Source: Candidatus Eiseniibacteriota bacterium
GTDB taxonomy: Bacteria; Eisenbacteria; RBG-16-71-46; CAIMUX01; WJJG01
Direction of reading: 5' to 3'
DNA: 64,000 nucleotides
Assembly (NCBI GenBank): GCA_023129715.1
Contig: JAGMBO010000044.1
Coordinates: forward strand, 86,943-150,942
Part shown: piece after piece, positions 54,138 through 64,000 of the stretch
How the letters are laid out: the number at the start of each line of letters is the position of its first letter
Numbering within the stretch: the first letter of the stretch is position 1
The notes under the pieces: generated by a model
Told to the model about the DNA's origin: nothing
The model's database searches: none
What the model saw: only the letters and a program-made list of their open reading frames with translations
Program-made: the position numbers and the translations under genes

Positions 54138-55937
54138 ATGAGGAGAGGGATCGCTGGGCTGGCCGCCACCGCCATTGTTCTGGGTGCGCTTCTGCCGACC
54201 GCCGATGCGGTGTCCTTCGAGACGCAGGCTACCCTCGGGGACCGGCGCGTCGAGTTGCAGTGGATGCCCGATGGGGATGATCCGCTGTATACCGGAAACC
54301 TGAAGCTCTTTGCACTCGATTCCACCCAGCTCGCGGCGGGCGAAATCGGCCACCTCGTCTTCGATCGCTTCGGGGACCAGTTGTGGGCCATCGATCGCCA
54401 CGCCTCGCTCGTGGCGCGGTTGACTCGGGCCGACGTGGAGAACGAGGAGGTCTGGGAGCTGGACGCGCTGCTCGAGCCGCTCAGCGGTTCGCCCGAGGTG
54501 CTCACCGCGGCGCTCCATCCGGCCGGTCACCTGCTTCTGGTGGGGCTGGCCGACGGCACCCTGGCGGCCTGGCGCCCCAGCGAGCAGGTTCCCGTCGAGA
54601 TCTTCGCCGGCCACGACGGTGCCTGCCGGGCGATCGCGTTTGGTCCCCAGGCGGCGGCGGGGGATTCCTCGTTCGTCAGTGTGGGAGACGACGGGCGCTT
54701 GGTGCGCTGGAGCCGCCCGGGCGTCATCAGCCGTGAGGTACTTGTCAGCGCCGCCGGCCTGACCGCGGCGGAGGTCGCCGCCTCGGGCGAGGAAGTCGCC
54801 GTCGGCGATGCGGCCGGCGCGATCAGCACCTGGACCCTACTGGCTTCCTTCGAAGAGCTGATCTCGATCCCGTCGGCCCATTCCTCGGGGCGAGTGGTGA
54901 CCGGACTGACCTATTCCGCCGACGGCCGGCGTTTGGCGAGCGCCGATGCCGAGGGGAGCGTGCGGCTGTGGGATTCGCGCTTCGGCCTGGCGCTCGGCAG
55001 CTACGATCCGCCGAGCCCCGATCCGATCACGATCGGCTTCACGCCGCGGCAGAGCCTCTACATTCCCTATGCCCACGCGAGCGGCCAACTCGGCGTGCTC
55101 GATGGACTGACCTGCCTGCCCTACGACATCCGTGAAGAACTGAACGAGCCGCTCAGCGTTTTTGCCGTCACCCCCGACGGCCGCATCACTTTCCTGGCCA
55201 CCAGCGACGGGCGCCTCCAGTGGTGGTTTCAGGGGCGTTGCGTGCCGAGCCCGGTGACCCCAAATTGTTTCGGCGGCTACATTCTCTGGCGCGGGGTCTC
55301 GGTCGACAGCCTCGACCTCGTGCGCCTGCGCGTCTATCAGTTCGGGGATACGACCTGGCAGTGGACCACGCTCGATACGATGCGGACGTTTGTCGATCCC
55401 GATTCGATCATCCCGCGCGGCGGCGACCCCGATGGCGAGGTCGCCGGTCCGCACAACGGCATTCCCTACTACTACTGCATCGTCAAGTTCTACGAACAGT
55501 TCCGCAACGGGATGAAGTTCGAGGTCTGGGAGAACACGCGCGAGGAGGGCTGCTATCGCACCGAGCCCGGGGGCGATCCGGCACCGCTGATCGCCCGTCC
55601 GGATGCGCGCACCGAGACGCCGCTGCTCGACCGCGTCTACGTCGTGCCCGATCCCTATGTCGCCAACGATCCGCTGGCGCAGTTCGGGCCCTCCAGCCCT
55701 CCGTTGGTCCGTTTCGTCGAGCTGCCCGCGGAGGCGACGATTCGCATCTACACGGTGAGCGGTGATCTGGTGCGCACGCTCGAGCACTTCGAGGTGCCTA
55801 GCGGAGAACACGGCGGCACCTGCACCTGGGACTTGCGCAACGATCATCGCAAGGCGGTCGCCTCGGGAGTCTACATCTATGCGATCGAGACGCCTCCGGG
55901 CGAGAGTGCCACGGGGTTTCTGACGCTGGTGCGCTGA
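54138..55937 (+). CDS. Secreted WD40-type beta-propeller protein with FlgD-like tail
   Basis: A 599-residue exported protein. The signal peptide ends LLPTADA. Residues about 50-370 contain propeller blades with WD-like ends, e.g. LTAALHPAGHLLLVGLADGTLAAWRP, VSVGDDGRLVRWSR, LTYSADGRRLASADAEGSVRLWD. A Fn3-like stretch begins CFGGYILWRGVSVDS (about 376). The C-terminus (500-599) has VYVVPDPYVAND, IYTVSGDLVRTL and VASGVYIYAIETPPG, the FlgD-like sorting domain. AAAGGATG lies upstream of ATG 54138, 57 bp after the previous stop. Last gene of the operon, ending before a hairpin terminator at 56002. Confidence 0.75.
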   Translation: MRRGIAGLAATAIVLGALLPTADAVSFETQATLGDRRVELQWMPDGDDPLYTGNLKLFALDSTQLAAGEIGHLVFDRFGDQLWAIDRHASLVARLTRADVENEEVWELDALLEPLSGSPEVLTAALHPAGHLLLVGLADGTLAAWRPSEQVPVEIFAGHDGACRAIAFGPQAAAGDSSFVSVGDDGRLVRWSRPGVISREVLVSAAGLTAAEVAASGEEVAVGDAAGAISTWTLLASFEELISIPSAHSSGRVVTGLTYSADGRRLASADAEGSVRLWDSRFGLALGSYDPPSPDPITIGFTPRQSLYIPYAHASGQLGVLDGLTCLPYDIREELNEPLSVFAVTPDGRITFLATSDGRLQWWFQGRCVPSPVTPNCFGGYILWRGVSVDSLDLVRLRVYQFGDTTWQWTTLDTMRTFVDPDSIIPRGGDPDGEVAGPHNGIPYYYCIVKFYEQFRNGMKFEVWENTREEGCYRTEPGGDPAPLIARPDARTETPLLDRVYVVPDPYVANDPLAQFGPSSPPLVRFVELPAEATIRIYTVSGDLVRTLEHFEVPSGEHGGTCTWDLRNDHRKAVASGVYIYAIETPPGESATGFLTLVR

Positions 55938-56001
55938 GTGGAGATGGCGCGAGCGGCTCGCTAGCTGCTGATTTGACGATCACGTGGCAAGGTAGTAAGA
56001 G

Positions 56002-56037
56002 CGGCCCTCCCCAGCTGCCTGGGGGGAGAGGCCGTTT
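56002..56037 (+). terminator. Hairpin terminator before ppdK
   Basis: CGGCC-CTCCCCAG pairs with CTGGGGGGAG-AGGCCG (small bulge), followed by TTTGCTTT. It ends 19 bp before the ppdK start, so it might alternatively act as an attenuator. A TTGACG at 55973 could be a -35 for ppdK, but its -10 is poor. Confidence 0.6.
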
Positions 56038-56056
56038 GCTTTGAGTGGAGGAAACC

Positions 56057-58945
<2,889 letters not shown>

Positions 58946-59044
58946 CCGCCCTGCGCGGCCGACGTGGATCCGGGACGAGGCGGGCGGCCGCGGCCCTCGC
59001 CGCGGCGGCGTGACCGGTTCGGCAACCGACCATGGGGTAGGCGC

Positions 59045-60034
59045 GTGCAGGGGTTCCTTCGCCGGATTCGTTGGCTGACCTCGGGACGGGACTGTGATCC
59101 GAACTCGGCCTTCGATTGGATCTCGGGACGGGTCGGCTCCCGGCAGAACCCCGATGGCATGCGGTCCCTGCTCCACGCCGCCGTTGCCCTGGTGCTCGCC
59201 TGCGCGCTGCTCGACCTCTTTCTGCTCTGGCGGCACGACTGGGTGCAGTGGGAGCTGTTCTCATTCCTGCATCTCGCCTGGGTGACAGCGTTCACGGTCG
59301 GCACCGTGCTCAATGTCGGTTTCCTCGAGACGATCGACGGCCGCCAGCTCCACAGACTAGGGGGACCGAACGTTCTCACCCTGGCGCGGGCCTTTCTGAT
59401 TCCCCCCCTGGTCTACTTGATGGCGATGCACGACTACCGTACGGCTTTCCTCTTCTACGCCTTGGTGATCGGCACCGATGTCGTCGACGGTTGGTGGGCG
59501 CGGCGCTACCACTTGCGCTCGAAGCTCGGCATCGTCCTCGACCCGGTGACCGACCTGTTCTTCCATCTGGCGGTCTTTCTGAGCATGGCCTTGGTCGGGA
59601 TTCTGGGCCGCTGGGCGCTGGCGCTGATTCTGATCCGCAGCGGGTTGCTCCTCGGTGGGACTGCCCTGCTCTACTTCTGGAAAGGGCGCGTGCGCATCCA
59701 ACCCACGCCGCTCGGCAAGAGCACCGGGTTCCTGCTCTCGGTGGCGACGACGCTGCTGCTCATCCTGGTCGCCTTTCAGCCGCCGCAAGGGCAGGCGGCG
59801 ATCGAGGTCTTGCGCAAGTTGGTCACGATCTTGCTGGGCATCTCGGTCGTGCATGCAGTCGCCATCGGAGTGATCAACCTCGGCTGGGGGTCTGCCTCCG
59901 TCCGCGGCCAGCGGGTGGCGCCGGGCAGCGCGCCGAGGTCTGGTGGCGATGCGGGGGATCTGCCGGGTGGCGCGCACATGCCCGGTGGCGATGCGGGGGA
60001 TCTGCCGGGTGGCGCGCGGGGGGATCGGCAATGA
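59045..60034 (+). CDS. CDP-alcohol phosphatidyltransferase (second paralogue)
   Basis: A membrane enzyme of about 329 residues. The family signature is complete in GTDVVDGWWARR and SKLGIVLDPVTD. Two extra membrane helices (ALVLACALLDLFLLW and FLHLAWVTAFTVGTVLNV) precede the core, and four or five follow. The C-terminal 40 residues are hydrophilic and encoded by 42-bp repeats (GGDAGDLPGGA). Start is uncertain: GTG 59045 near GGGGTAGG is my choice; GTG 58964 would add an Arg-rich lead and ATG 59159 would drop about 38 residues. The stop overlaps the next start (ATGA). Lipid acceptor not deducible. Confidence 0.8.
   Translation: MQGFLRRIRWLTSGRDCDPNSAFDWISGRVGSRQNPDGMRSLLHAAVALVLACALLDLFLLWRHDWVQWELFSFLHLAWVTAFTVGTVLNVGFLETIDGRQLHRLGGPNVLTLARAFLIPPLVYLMAMHDYRTAFLFYALVIGTDVVDGWWARRYHLRSKLGIVLDPVTDLFFHLAVFLSMALVGILGRWALALILIRSGLLLGGTALLYFWKGRVRIQPTPLGKSTGFLLSVATTLLLILVAFQPPQGQAAIEVLRKLVTILLGISVVHAVAIGVINLGWGSASVRGQRVAPGSAPRSGGDAGDLPGGAHMPGGDAGDLPGGARGDRQ
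59942..60022. repeat. 42-bp tandem repeat at the 3' end of the phosphatidyltransferase gene
   Basis: Nearly two units (59942 and 59984), each starting GGTGGCGATGCGGGGGATC, in frame. Confidence 0.8.
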
Positions 60035-60822
60035 AGCCGCTGCTTGAAGGTTCGCTGGCTGCCTTTCCGGTTTGGGATGTCCTGCAGTGGATGAGCCGCC
60101 GAGAGGATGCCGCGTGGCTCGAGCTCGAACGGCCCCCCTCCAGCGCGCCGGGGAATCGGGTGTCGCCGGCAGAAGTGCCCGCCGCCGCGCCGGGAAATCG
60201 GGTGTCGCCGGCAGAGGTGCCCGCCGCCGCGCCGGGGAATCGGGTGTCGCCGGCAGAGGCGCCCGCCGCCGCGCCGGGGAATCGGGTGTCGCCGGCAGAG
60301 GCGCCCGCCGCCGCGCCGAGAGCTGAGAATGAGACGGGGTTGGTGCAGGGATGGCTGCATCTCTGTACAGGCCGTCTTGAGTCGGTCGGCATTCGGCGCG
60401 ACGGCCTCTCCCGCTTGCCGGCCAAGTCCCGGGCCCTGGCGCGGGCCGGGAGCCTGGGGGGATGGCTGGTCGCGCGTGGCTGGTTGCAGGAGCCCCAGCT
60501 GAGACTCGGTCTGCGCCTGCAAGCACTGTTGCGGATGCAGACGCGCGGTGGGCATGTCCCGGACCAGGCCGTTCGGCTGGGACAGGTCCTCGTGGGCTGT
60601 GGCCTCTTGACCCGGGAGCAGCTCGATGAGGCGCTCCATGGGCTTGGCTTCGAGTGGGTGCGAGATTTGCTCTCCTGGCGGGCCGGACGGTTCCGCTATT
60701 ATGCCGGTTCGCCCGCCGAGGCGGGTCTGCCGGTTGGGGAGCGCATCGAGACGTTGCTGTTGCGGGCGAGCCAGTGGCTTGACGAACACGAGGGAGGCGA
60801 GTCCGGAACTCCTTCTCTCTGA
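60031..60822 (+). CDS. DUF4388 (PATAN-like) protein with repeat insertion
   Basis: A 263-residue cytoplasmic protein. It opens MKPLLEGSLAAFPVWDVLQW and resumes at GWLHLCTGRLESVGIRRDG, together the DUF4388/PATAN pattern found in signalling proteins, sometimes with response regulators. The domain is split by a 56-residue insertion (about 39-94) of four 14-residue units, APGNRVSPAEVPAA. The C-terminal half (GGWLVARGWL, RLGQVLVGCGLLTREQLDEAL, FRYYAGSPAEAG) looks like the MshE N-terminal-type helices often paired with DUF4388. ATG 60031 overlaps the upstream stop as ATGA. Likely a regulator or adaptor; partner unknown. Confidence 0.72.
   Translation: MKPLLEGSLAAFPVWDVLQWMSRREDAAWLELERPPSSAPGNRVSPAEVPAAAPGNRVSPAEVPAAAPGNRVSPAEAPAAAPGNRVSPAEAPAAAPRAENETGLVQGWLHLCTGRLESVGIRRDGLSRLPAKSRALARAGSLGGWLVARGWLQEPQLRLGLRLQALLRMQTRGGHVPDQAVRLGQVLVGCGLLTREQLDEALHGLGFEWVRDLLSWRAGRFRYYAGSPAEAGLPVGERIETLLLRASQWLDEHEGGESGTPSL
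60145..60312. repeat. Four 42-bp tandem repeats inside the DUF4388 gene
   Basis: Units at 60145, 60187, 60229 and 60271, each starting GCGCCGGG and containing GGGTGTCGCCGGCAGA; nearly identical and in frame (14 residues per unit). Confidence 0.9.
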
Positions 60823-60843
60823 ATGGGGTAGAACAAACATCGC

Positions 60844-63141
60844 ATGCCCGACATCGATCTCGGATTCCTGGTGCATCCGAGCCCGCTCTGGTGGCTCGGT
60901 CTGATCCTCGCCCTGGCGGTCGGGGGCTGGGCCTACTATCGCCTGGCTGCGCCGCTGCAGCGGGGTGAGCGGATCGTCCTCCACGCTGCTCGCTGGATCG
61001 CGCTGGCCTTGCTGCTGCTGTTGCTCCTTGAGCCGCTGCTGACCCTGCGCCGCGAGGATGCCGGGCGCCCACGTCTTGCCGTGCTCGTCGACCGCTCTTC
61101 GAGCATGCGACTTCCCTCCGGCAGGGAGGGGGGCAGCGGGGGGGGCAGCGAAGTGGGCAACGAAGGGGATCGCCGTGCTCAGGCGGCCGCTGCCCTGGAG
61201 CGGATCGAGAATCGCCTGGGTTCCACCTTCGACATCGATGTCTACGGATTCAACACCGGTCTCGAACCCCGCCGCCCGGGCGTGGCGGGCCTGCCCTGGG
61301 AACCCCTGGGCGCGACTGCGCTCGGCGAGGTGCTCGAGGAGGTCCTGCTGCGCCAGGGAGAGGCCCCCCTGGGAGCGATCCTCTTGCTGAGCGACGGGGC
61401 GCACACCACGGGCAAGGACCCCTCCCGGGTCGCCCGGAATCTTCCGGTGCCGCTCTACACGGTGCTGGTGGGCGACTCGACGCCGCCCGCAGATCTCCAG
61501 CTGCGCGAGGTGCGTGCCCAGCCGGTCGGCCACGTCGGTGAGCCGCTGGCACTGCGCGCAGTCTTGCAGAGCGAGGGCCTCGCGGAATGGCGCGCCGAAG
61601 TCCGGGTCTTCGAACATGAAGACGGCCTCGGGGAGCTTGGCGCCACCGGACGCGAGGTGGCCCACGAGACGCTGACCCTCCCACGCGCGCGCGGCGAGCG
61701 GGAGGTCTCCCTAGAGGTCATTCCGCGCCAGGTCGGGGTGCGGCTCTACGAGGTGATTGCCACGATTCCCGATTCCGAGGCCGTCGAAATCAACAACCGC
61801 CGCTTGGTCGCCGTCGACGTGCGCGAGAAGAAGACCCGCCTGCTCTATCTGGAAGGTGAGCCCGACTGGGACTTCTCGTTCCTGAAACGTACCCTGGATG
61901 CCGACACGACCCTTTCCTATGCCTACCTTGTGCATCAGGAGGGGGGTGGCTTCCTCGGCTATGGCGACGATGCGCCCGATGCGTTGCCGGCCAGCGCCGC
62001 CGAGCTGGCTCCCTATGCCGCCGTGATCATCGGGCGGCTCGGTCCCGGGGCCTGCCCCCGCGGATTCACCGCCGCGCTGCGGCGCTACGTGTTGGACGGC
62101 GGAGGTGTGCTCTTTCTCGGCGGAGCCGAGGGCGATGGGCTCGGGGAGTGGGAAGCGGCCGGATGGGGAGATCTCCTCCCGGTCGGTGTCGGCGCCCAGC
62201 GGCGCTGGGGCTTCACCCTCTCGGCGTGCCGGATGACCTTCGCCGGCCTGACCCACGAGATCACCGCTCTCGACGAGAGTCCGGCGGAGACGGAGCGGAT
62301 GTGGTCGGCGTTCCCGCCGGTCTGGATTCGCGAGGGCGCCTACCGCACCGCGCCCGGAGCCACGGTTCTGCTCGAGGGGCGTGCGGCCCATCCGGTACGT
62401 GACGTTCCGCTGCTCGCGATTGCCGCGGCAGGATCCGGCCGCATCGGCGTGCTGGCAGGACGGGGATTCTGGCGCTGGGATTTCGTCATGCATTCAGTCG
62501 ATGCGGGGCCTTGGGCCGCCCGTGACTTCTGGAAGCGGATAACCCGCTGGCTCTCCGAGCCGGCCGAGCAAGAACGCTTCGCCCTGCGGCCGGCGCGGCG
62601 CGTCTTTCAGGATAGCGAGCCGGTCGTCTTCAGCGCGCGGCTGCACGATGACGCCTACCGGCCCGTCTCTGGCGCGCGCATCGAAGTCGTCATTGAACCC
62701 TTGGATCGAGTCGCAGACCGCGCCGCGGGAGCTTCGCTGCGGATGCAGCTCTTTCCCGAGGGGGGGGCGGGACGCTACGCGGGGACCTTGGCGCCCCTGC
62801 CTCCGGGCGCCTATCGCTATCAGGCCGTTGCCCGCGGGGGGGAGGCGGCCGACGCCCCATCCCGGCAGACCGAGGGTGTTTTCTGGATCGAATCGATGGG
62901 GCCCGAGTACTTCAGCCTGGTCGCCTCGGCCGGGTTGATGGAGCGTCTGGCCGCCGAGACGGGGGGGGCAAGCTGCCCGGCCGATGAGATCGATGCTCTG
63001 CTGGCCGAGATCCCGGAGGGGTACCGGCGGGCGCACGTTGTGCAGCAGGCGGAGATGTGGAACCATTGGGGCATCTATGCGTTCTTGACTGCGATTCTGG
63101 CACTGGAGTGGATCTGGCGCCGGCGACGCGGTCTGGCGTGA
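60844..63141 (+). CDS. Membrane protein with vWA and amidotransferase-like domains (BatA/B-like)
   Basis: A 765-residue inner-membrane protein. Two N-terminal membrane helices (about 15-33 and 51-66) and one near the C-terminus (about 742-758) hold a large periplasmic part. The vWA domain (about 77-230) has the metal-dependent adhesion motif DRSSS (D83, S85, S87) and ILLLSDGAHTTG. A class-I amidotransferase-like domain follows (LLYLEGEPDWDFSFLKRTLD, AAVIIGRLGPGA, YVLDGGGVLFLGG), then an Ig-like region (SEPVVFSARLHDDAYRPVSG). This layout is common next to MoxR/Bat systems, but no moxR gene is in view. ATG 60844 has a weak GGGGTAG site. Followed 19 bp later by the TlpA-like gene. Confidence 0.78.
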   Translation: MPDIDLGFLVHPSPLWWLGLILALAVGGWAYYRLAAPLQRGERIVLHAARWIALALLLLLLLEPLLTLRREDAGRPRLAVLVDRSSSMRLPSGREGGSGGGSEVGNEGDRRAQAAAALERIENRLGSTFDIDVYGFNTGLEPRRPGVAGLPWEPLGATALGEVLEEVLLRQGEAPLGAILLLSDGAHTTGKDPSRVARNLPVPLYTVLVGDSTPPADLQLREVRAQPVGHVGEPLALRAVLQSEGLAEWRAEVRVFEHEDGLGELGATGREVAHETLTLPRARGEREVSLEVIPRQVGVRLYEVIATIPDSEAVEINNRRLVAVDVREKKTRLLYLEGEPDWDFSFLKRTLDADTTLSYAYLVHQEGGGFLGYGDDAPDALPASAAELAPYAAVIIGRLGPGACPRGFTAALRRYVLDGGGVLFLGGAEGDGLGEWEAAGWGDLLPVGVGAQRRWGFTLSACRMTFAGLTHEITALDESPAETERMWSAFPPVWIREGAYRTAPGATVLLEGRAAHPVRDVPLLAIAAAGSGRIGVLAGRGFWRWDFVMHSVDAGPWAARDFWKRITRWLSEPAEQERFALRPARRVFQDSEPVVFSARLHDDAYRPVSGARIEVVIEPLDRVADRAAGASLRMQLFPEGGAGRYAGTLAPLPPGAYRYQAVARGGEAADAPSRQTEGVFWIESMGPEYFSLVASAGLMERLAAETGGASCPADEIDALLAEIPEGYRRAHVVQQAEMWNHWGIYAFLTAILALEWIWRRRRGLA

Positions 63142-63160
63142 CGAGGTTGGAGGAGAATCG

Positions 63161-63934
63161 ATGCAACTCGGGAACCTAGCGACATCTACCGGCACGCTTA
63201 GAGAATTGCGCAGCCTCTTGCCCGGCCTGTTCGTCCTGATCGCCTTCCTGGCAGTACCGGGGTGTGGCGGCGAGGAGACCCGGGATGCCGGGTCGGCGGG
63301 TGCCGGCGCGGGCGGCGGCGAGGCGGCCGGAGTTTTTCTTGAGGGCCACTCGGGCGATTCGCTCGTGGTAGGTGTCCCCGGCTCCGAGATGGCTGCGGGA
63401 GCCGAGATCGCGCTGGTGGGAGCGGAAACGGGTGCGGGAAGCGCCTCCGCCGACCGCTTCTCAGGGTTGCCCAGGGTCGAACTCCCCGAGCTGCTTGCCG
63501 TGGATCAGCGGGTTGCGTTGCCCGAGTTCAAGGTGCGCGATCTGAATGGTCGCGAGATCACCTCGGAAGACCTGCCGGGCAATGTCGTCTTGCTCAACTT
63601 CTGGGCCACCTGGTGCCAGCCGTGCAAGATGGAGATCCCGGTCTTGGTCTATCTCCATGAGACCTATGCCGACGCGGGCCTGCAGATCATTGCTCCCTCG
63701 ATCGACCGCAGCGGGCTCGCGGCGGTGAAGCCTTTCCTCGATCAACGCCCCGAGATCGAGTACACGATCATTCCCAATGGCATGCCGGTGGCCCAGGCGT
63801 TTGGAGGAATCCGGAGCATTCCGACCTCCTTCCTCGTCGATCGCCGGGGGCGCGTCGTCAAGGCCTTCCGCGGCCTGGTGCCGAAGGAGCTGCTCGAGGG
63901 CTACATCCAGTCGGCGCTGCGTGAGGAGGTCTAG
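63161..63934 (+). CDS. TlpA/ResA-like thioredoxin lipoprotein
   Basis: A 257-residue periplasmic lipoprotein, acceptor Cys35 (IAFLAVPGC), followed by a Gly/Ala/Glu-rich linker of about 80 residues and a thioredoxin domain: LPEFKVRDLNGREITSEDL, VVLLNFWATWCQPCKME with redox Cys152/Cys155, and the cis-Pro segment SIPTSFLVDRRG. TlpA/ResA proteins reduce disulfides in cytochrome c or other exported proteins. GGAGGAG lies upstream of ATG 63161, 19 bp after the vWA protein. Complete in the window. Confidence 0.9.
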   Translation: MQLGNLATSTGTLRELRSLLPGLFVLIAFLAVPGCGGEETRDAGSAGAGAGGGEAAGVFLEGHSGDSLVVGVPGSEMAAGAEIALVGAETGAGSASADRFSGLPRVELPELLAVDQRVALPEFKVRDLNGREITSEDLPGNVVLLNFWATWCQPCKMEIPVLVYLHETYADAGLQIIAPSIDRSGLAAVKPFLDQRPEIEYTIIPNGMPVAQAFGGIRSIPTSFLVDRRGRVVKAFRGLVPKELLEGYIQSALREEV

Positions 63935-63991
63935 GCCGAAGTTCCCACCTCTACGAGGCTGAATTGCGGGGCAATTAGCCCGAAGTTCCCA
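63935..63991 (+). repeat. Direct repeat and hairpin at the window edge
   Basis: GCCGAAGTTCCCA (63935-63947) returns as CCCGAAGTTCCCA (63979-63991). Between them AATTGC-GGG-GCAATT forms a small hairpin. The structure is probably cut by the end of the window. Confidence 0.5.
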
Positions 63992-64000
63992 GTTGAAATG

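Overview
The window is GC-rich and densely coded, with about 40 protein genes on both strands and no rRNA, tRNA, CRISPR array, integrase or transposase that I can recognise. The cell envelope is Gram-negative: there are outer-membrane barrel candidates ending in Phe, several lipoproteins, and secreted proteins carrying a C-terminal FlgD-like sorting tail of the kind used by PorV/type IX-like export. Together with the DUF5916, YbbR, DUF4388 and sigma-54 regulator content, this suggests an uncultured FCB-like or related phylum (Eisenbacteria/Latescibacteria/Krumholzibacteria type). The phylum is an inference from gene content; no marker gene is present to prove it.

Layout. 1-9187: a giant secreted protein (C39-like peptidase, three Fn3-like and three beta-helix units, FlgD tail), then a DUF5916 outer-membrane protein. 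9409-15021 (minus): speA, a PorV/PorQ-like protein and a FlgD-tailed secreted protein that overlaps it. 15263-18540 (plus): patatin-like lipase, two glycosyltransferases and a tRNA-binding domain protein. 18640-26752 (minus): a TPR membrane protein with a near-consensus sigma-54 promoter, a sigma-54 response regulator, its histidine kinase, alr, a solute-binding-like protein, and a DEDDh exonuclease fused to a WYL-like domain. 26972-31025 (plus): lipoprotein, etfB-etfA and a TIM-barrel epimerase-like protein. 31337-32647 (minus): MEMO/AmmeMemoRadiSam protein B.

32788-38400 (plus): a second kinase/sigma-54 regulator pair joined by two tiny overlapping minicistrons, then a coiled-coil periplasmic protein and a barrel-like protein. 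38640-41821: YbbR protein, a four-cysteine small protein, HU, a CDP-alcohol phosphatidyltransferase and tmk. 42028-46172: S41 protease and larB-larC for the nickel-pincer cofactor. 46676-55937: a long FlgD-tailed secreted protein, then a three-gene operon of exported proteins with related domains. 56057-63934: ppdK, a second CDP-alcohol phosphatidyltransferase, a DUF4388 protein, a vWA membrane protein and a TlpA-like thioredoxin lipoprotein.

Two themes cross the window. First, short tandem repeats (9 to 46 bp) recur in linkers, C-terminal tails and intergenic spacers; all those inside genes keep frame. Second, recognisable promoters fall into two sets: TTGACA-17-TATACT and TTGAC(A/C)-17/18-TAGNNT. 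A sigma-54 promoter sits beside the first sigma-54 regulator. I found no defence system, prophage or biosynthetic cluster; the most unusual items are the exonuclease-WYL fusion, the cargo-PorV gene pair, a 29-bp perfect foldback repeat, and the minicistron cascade.
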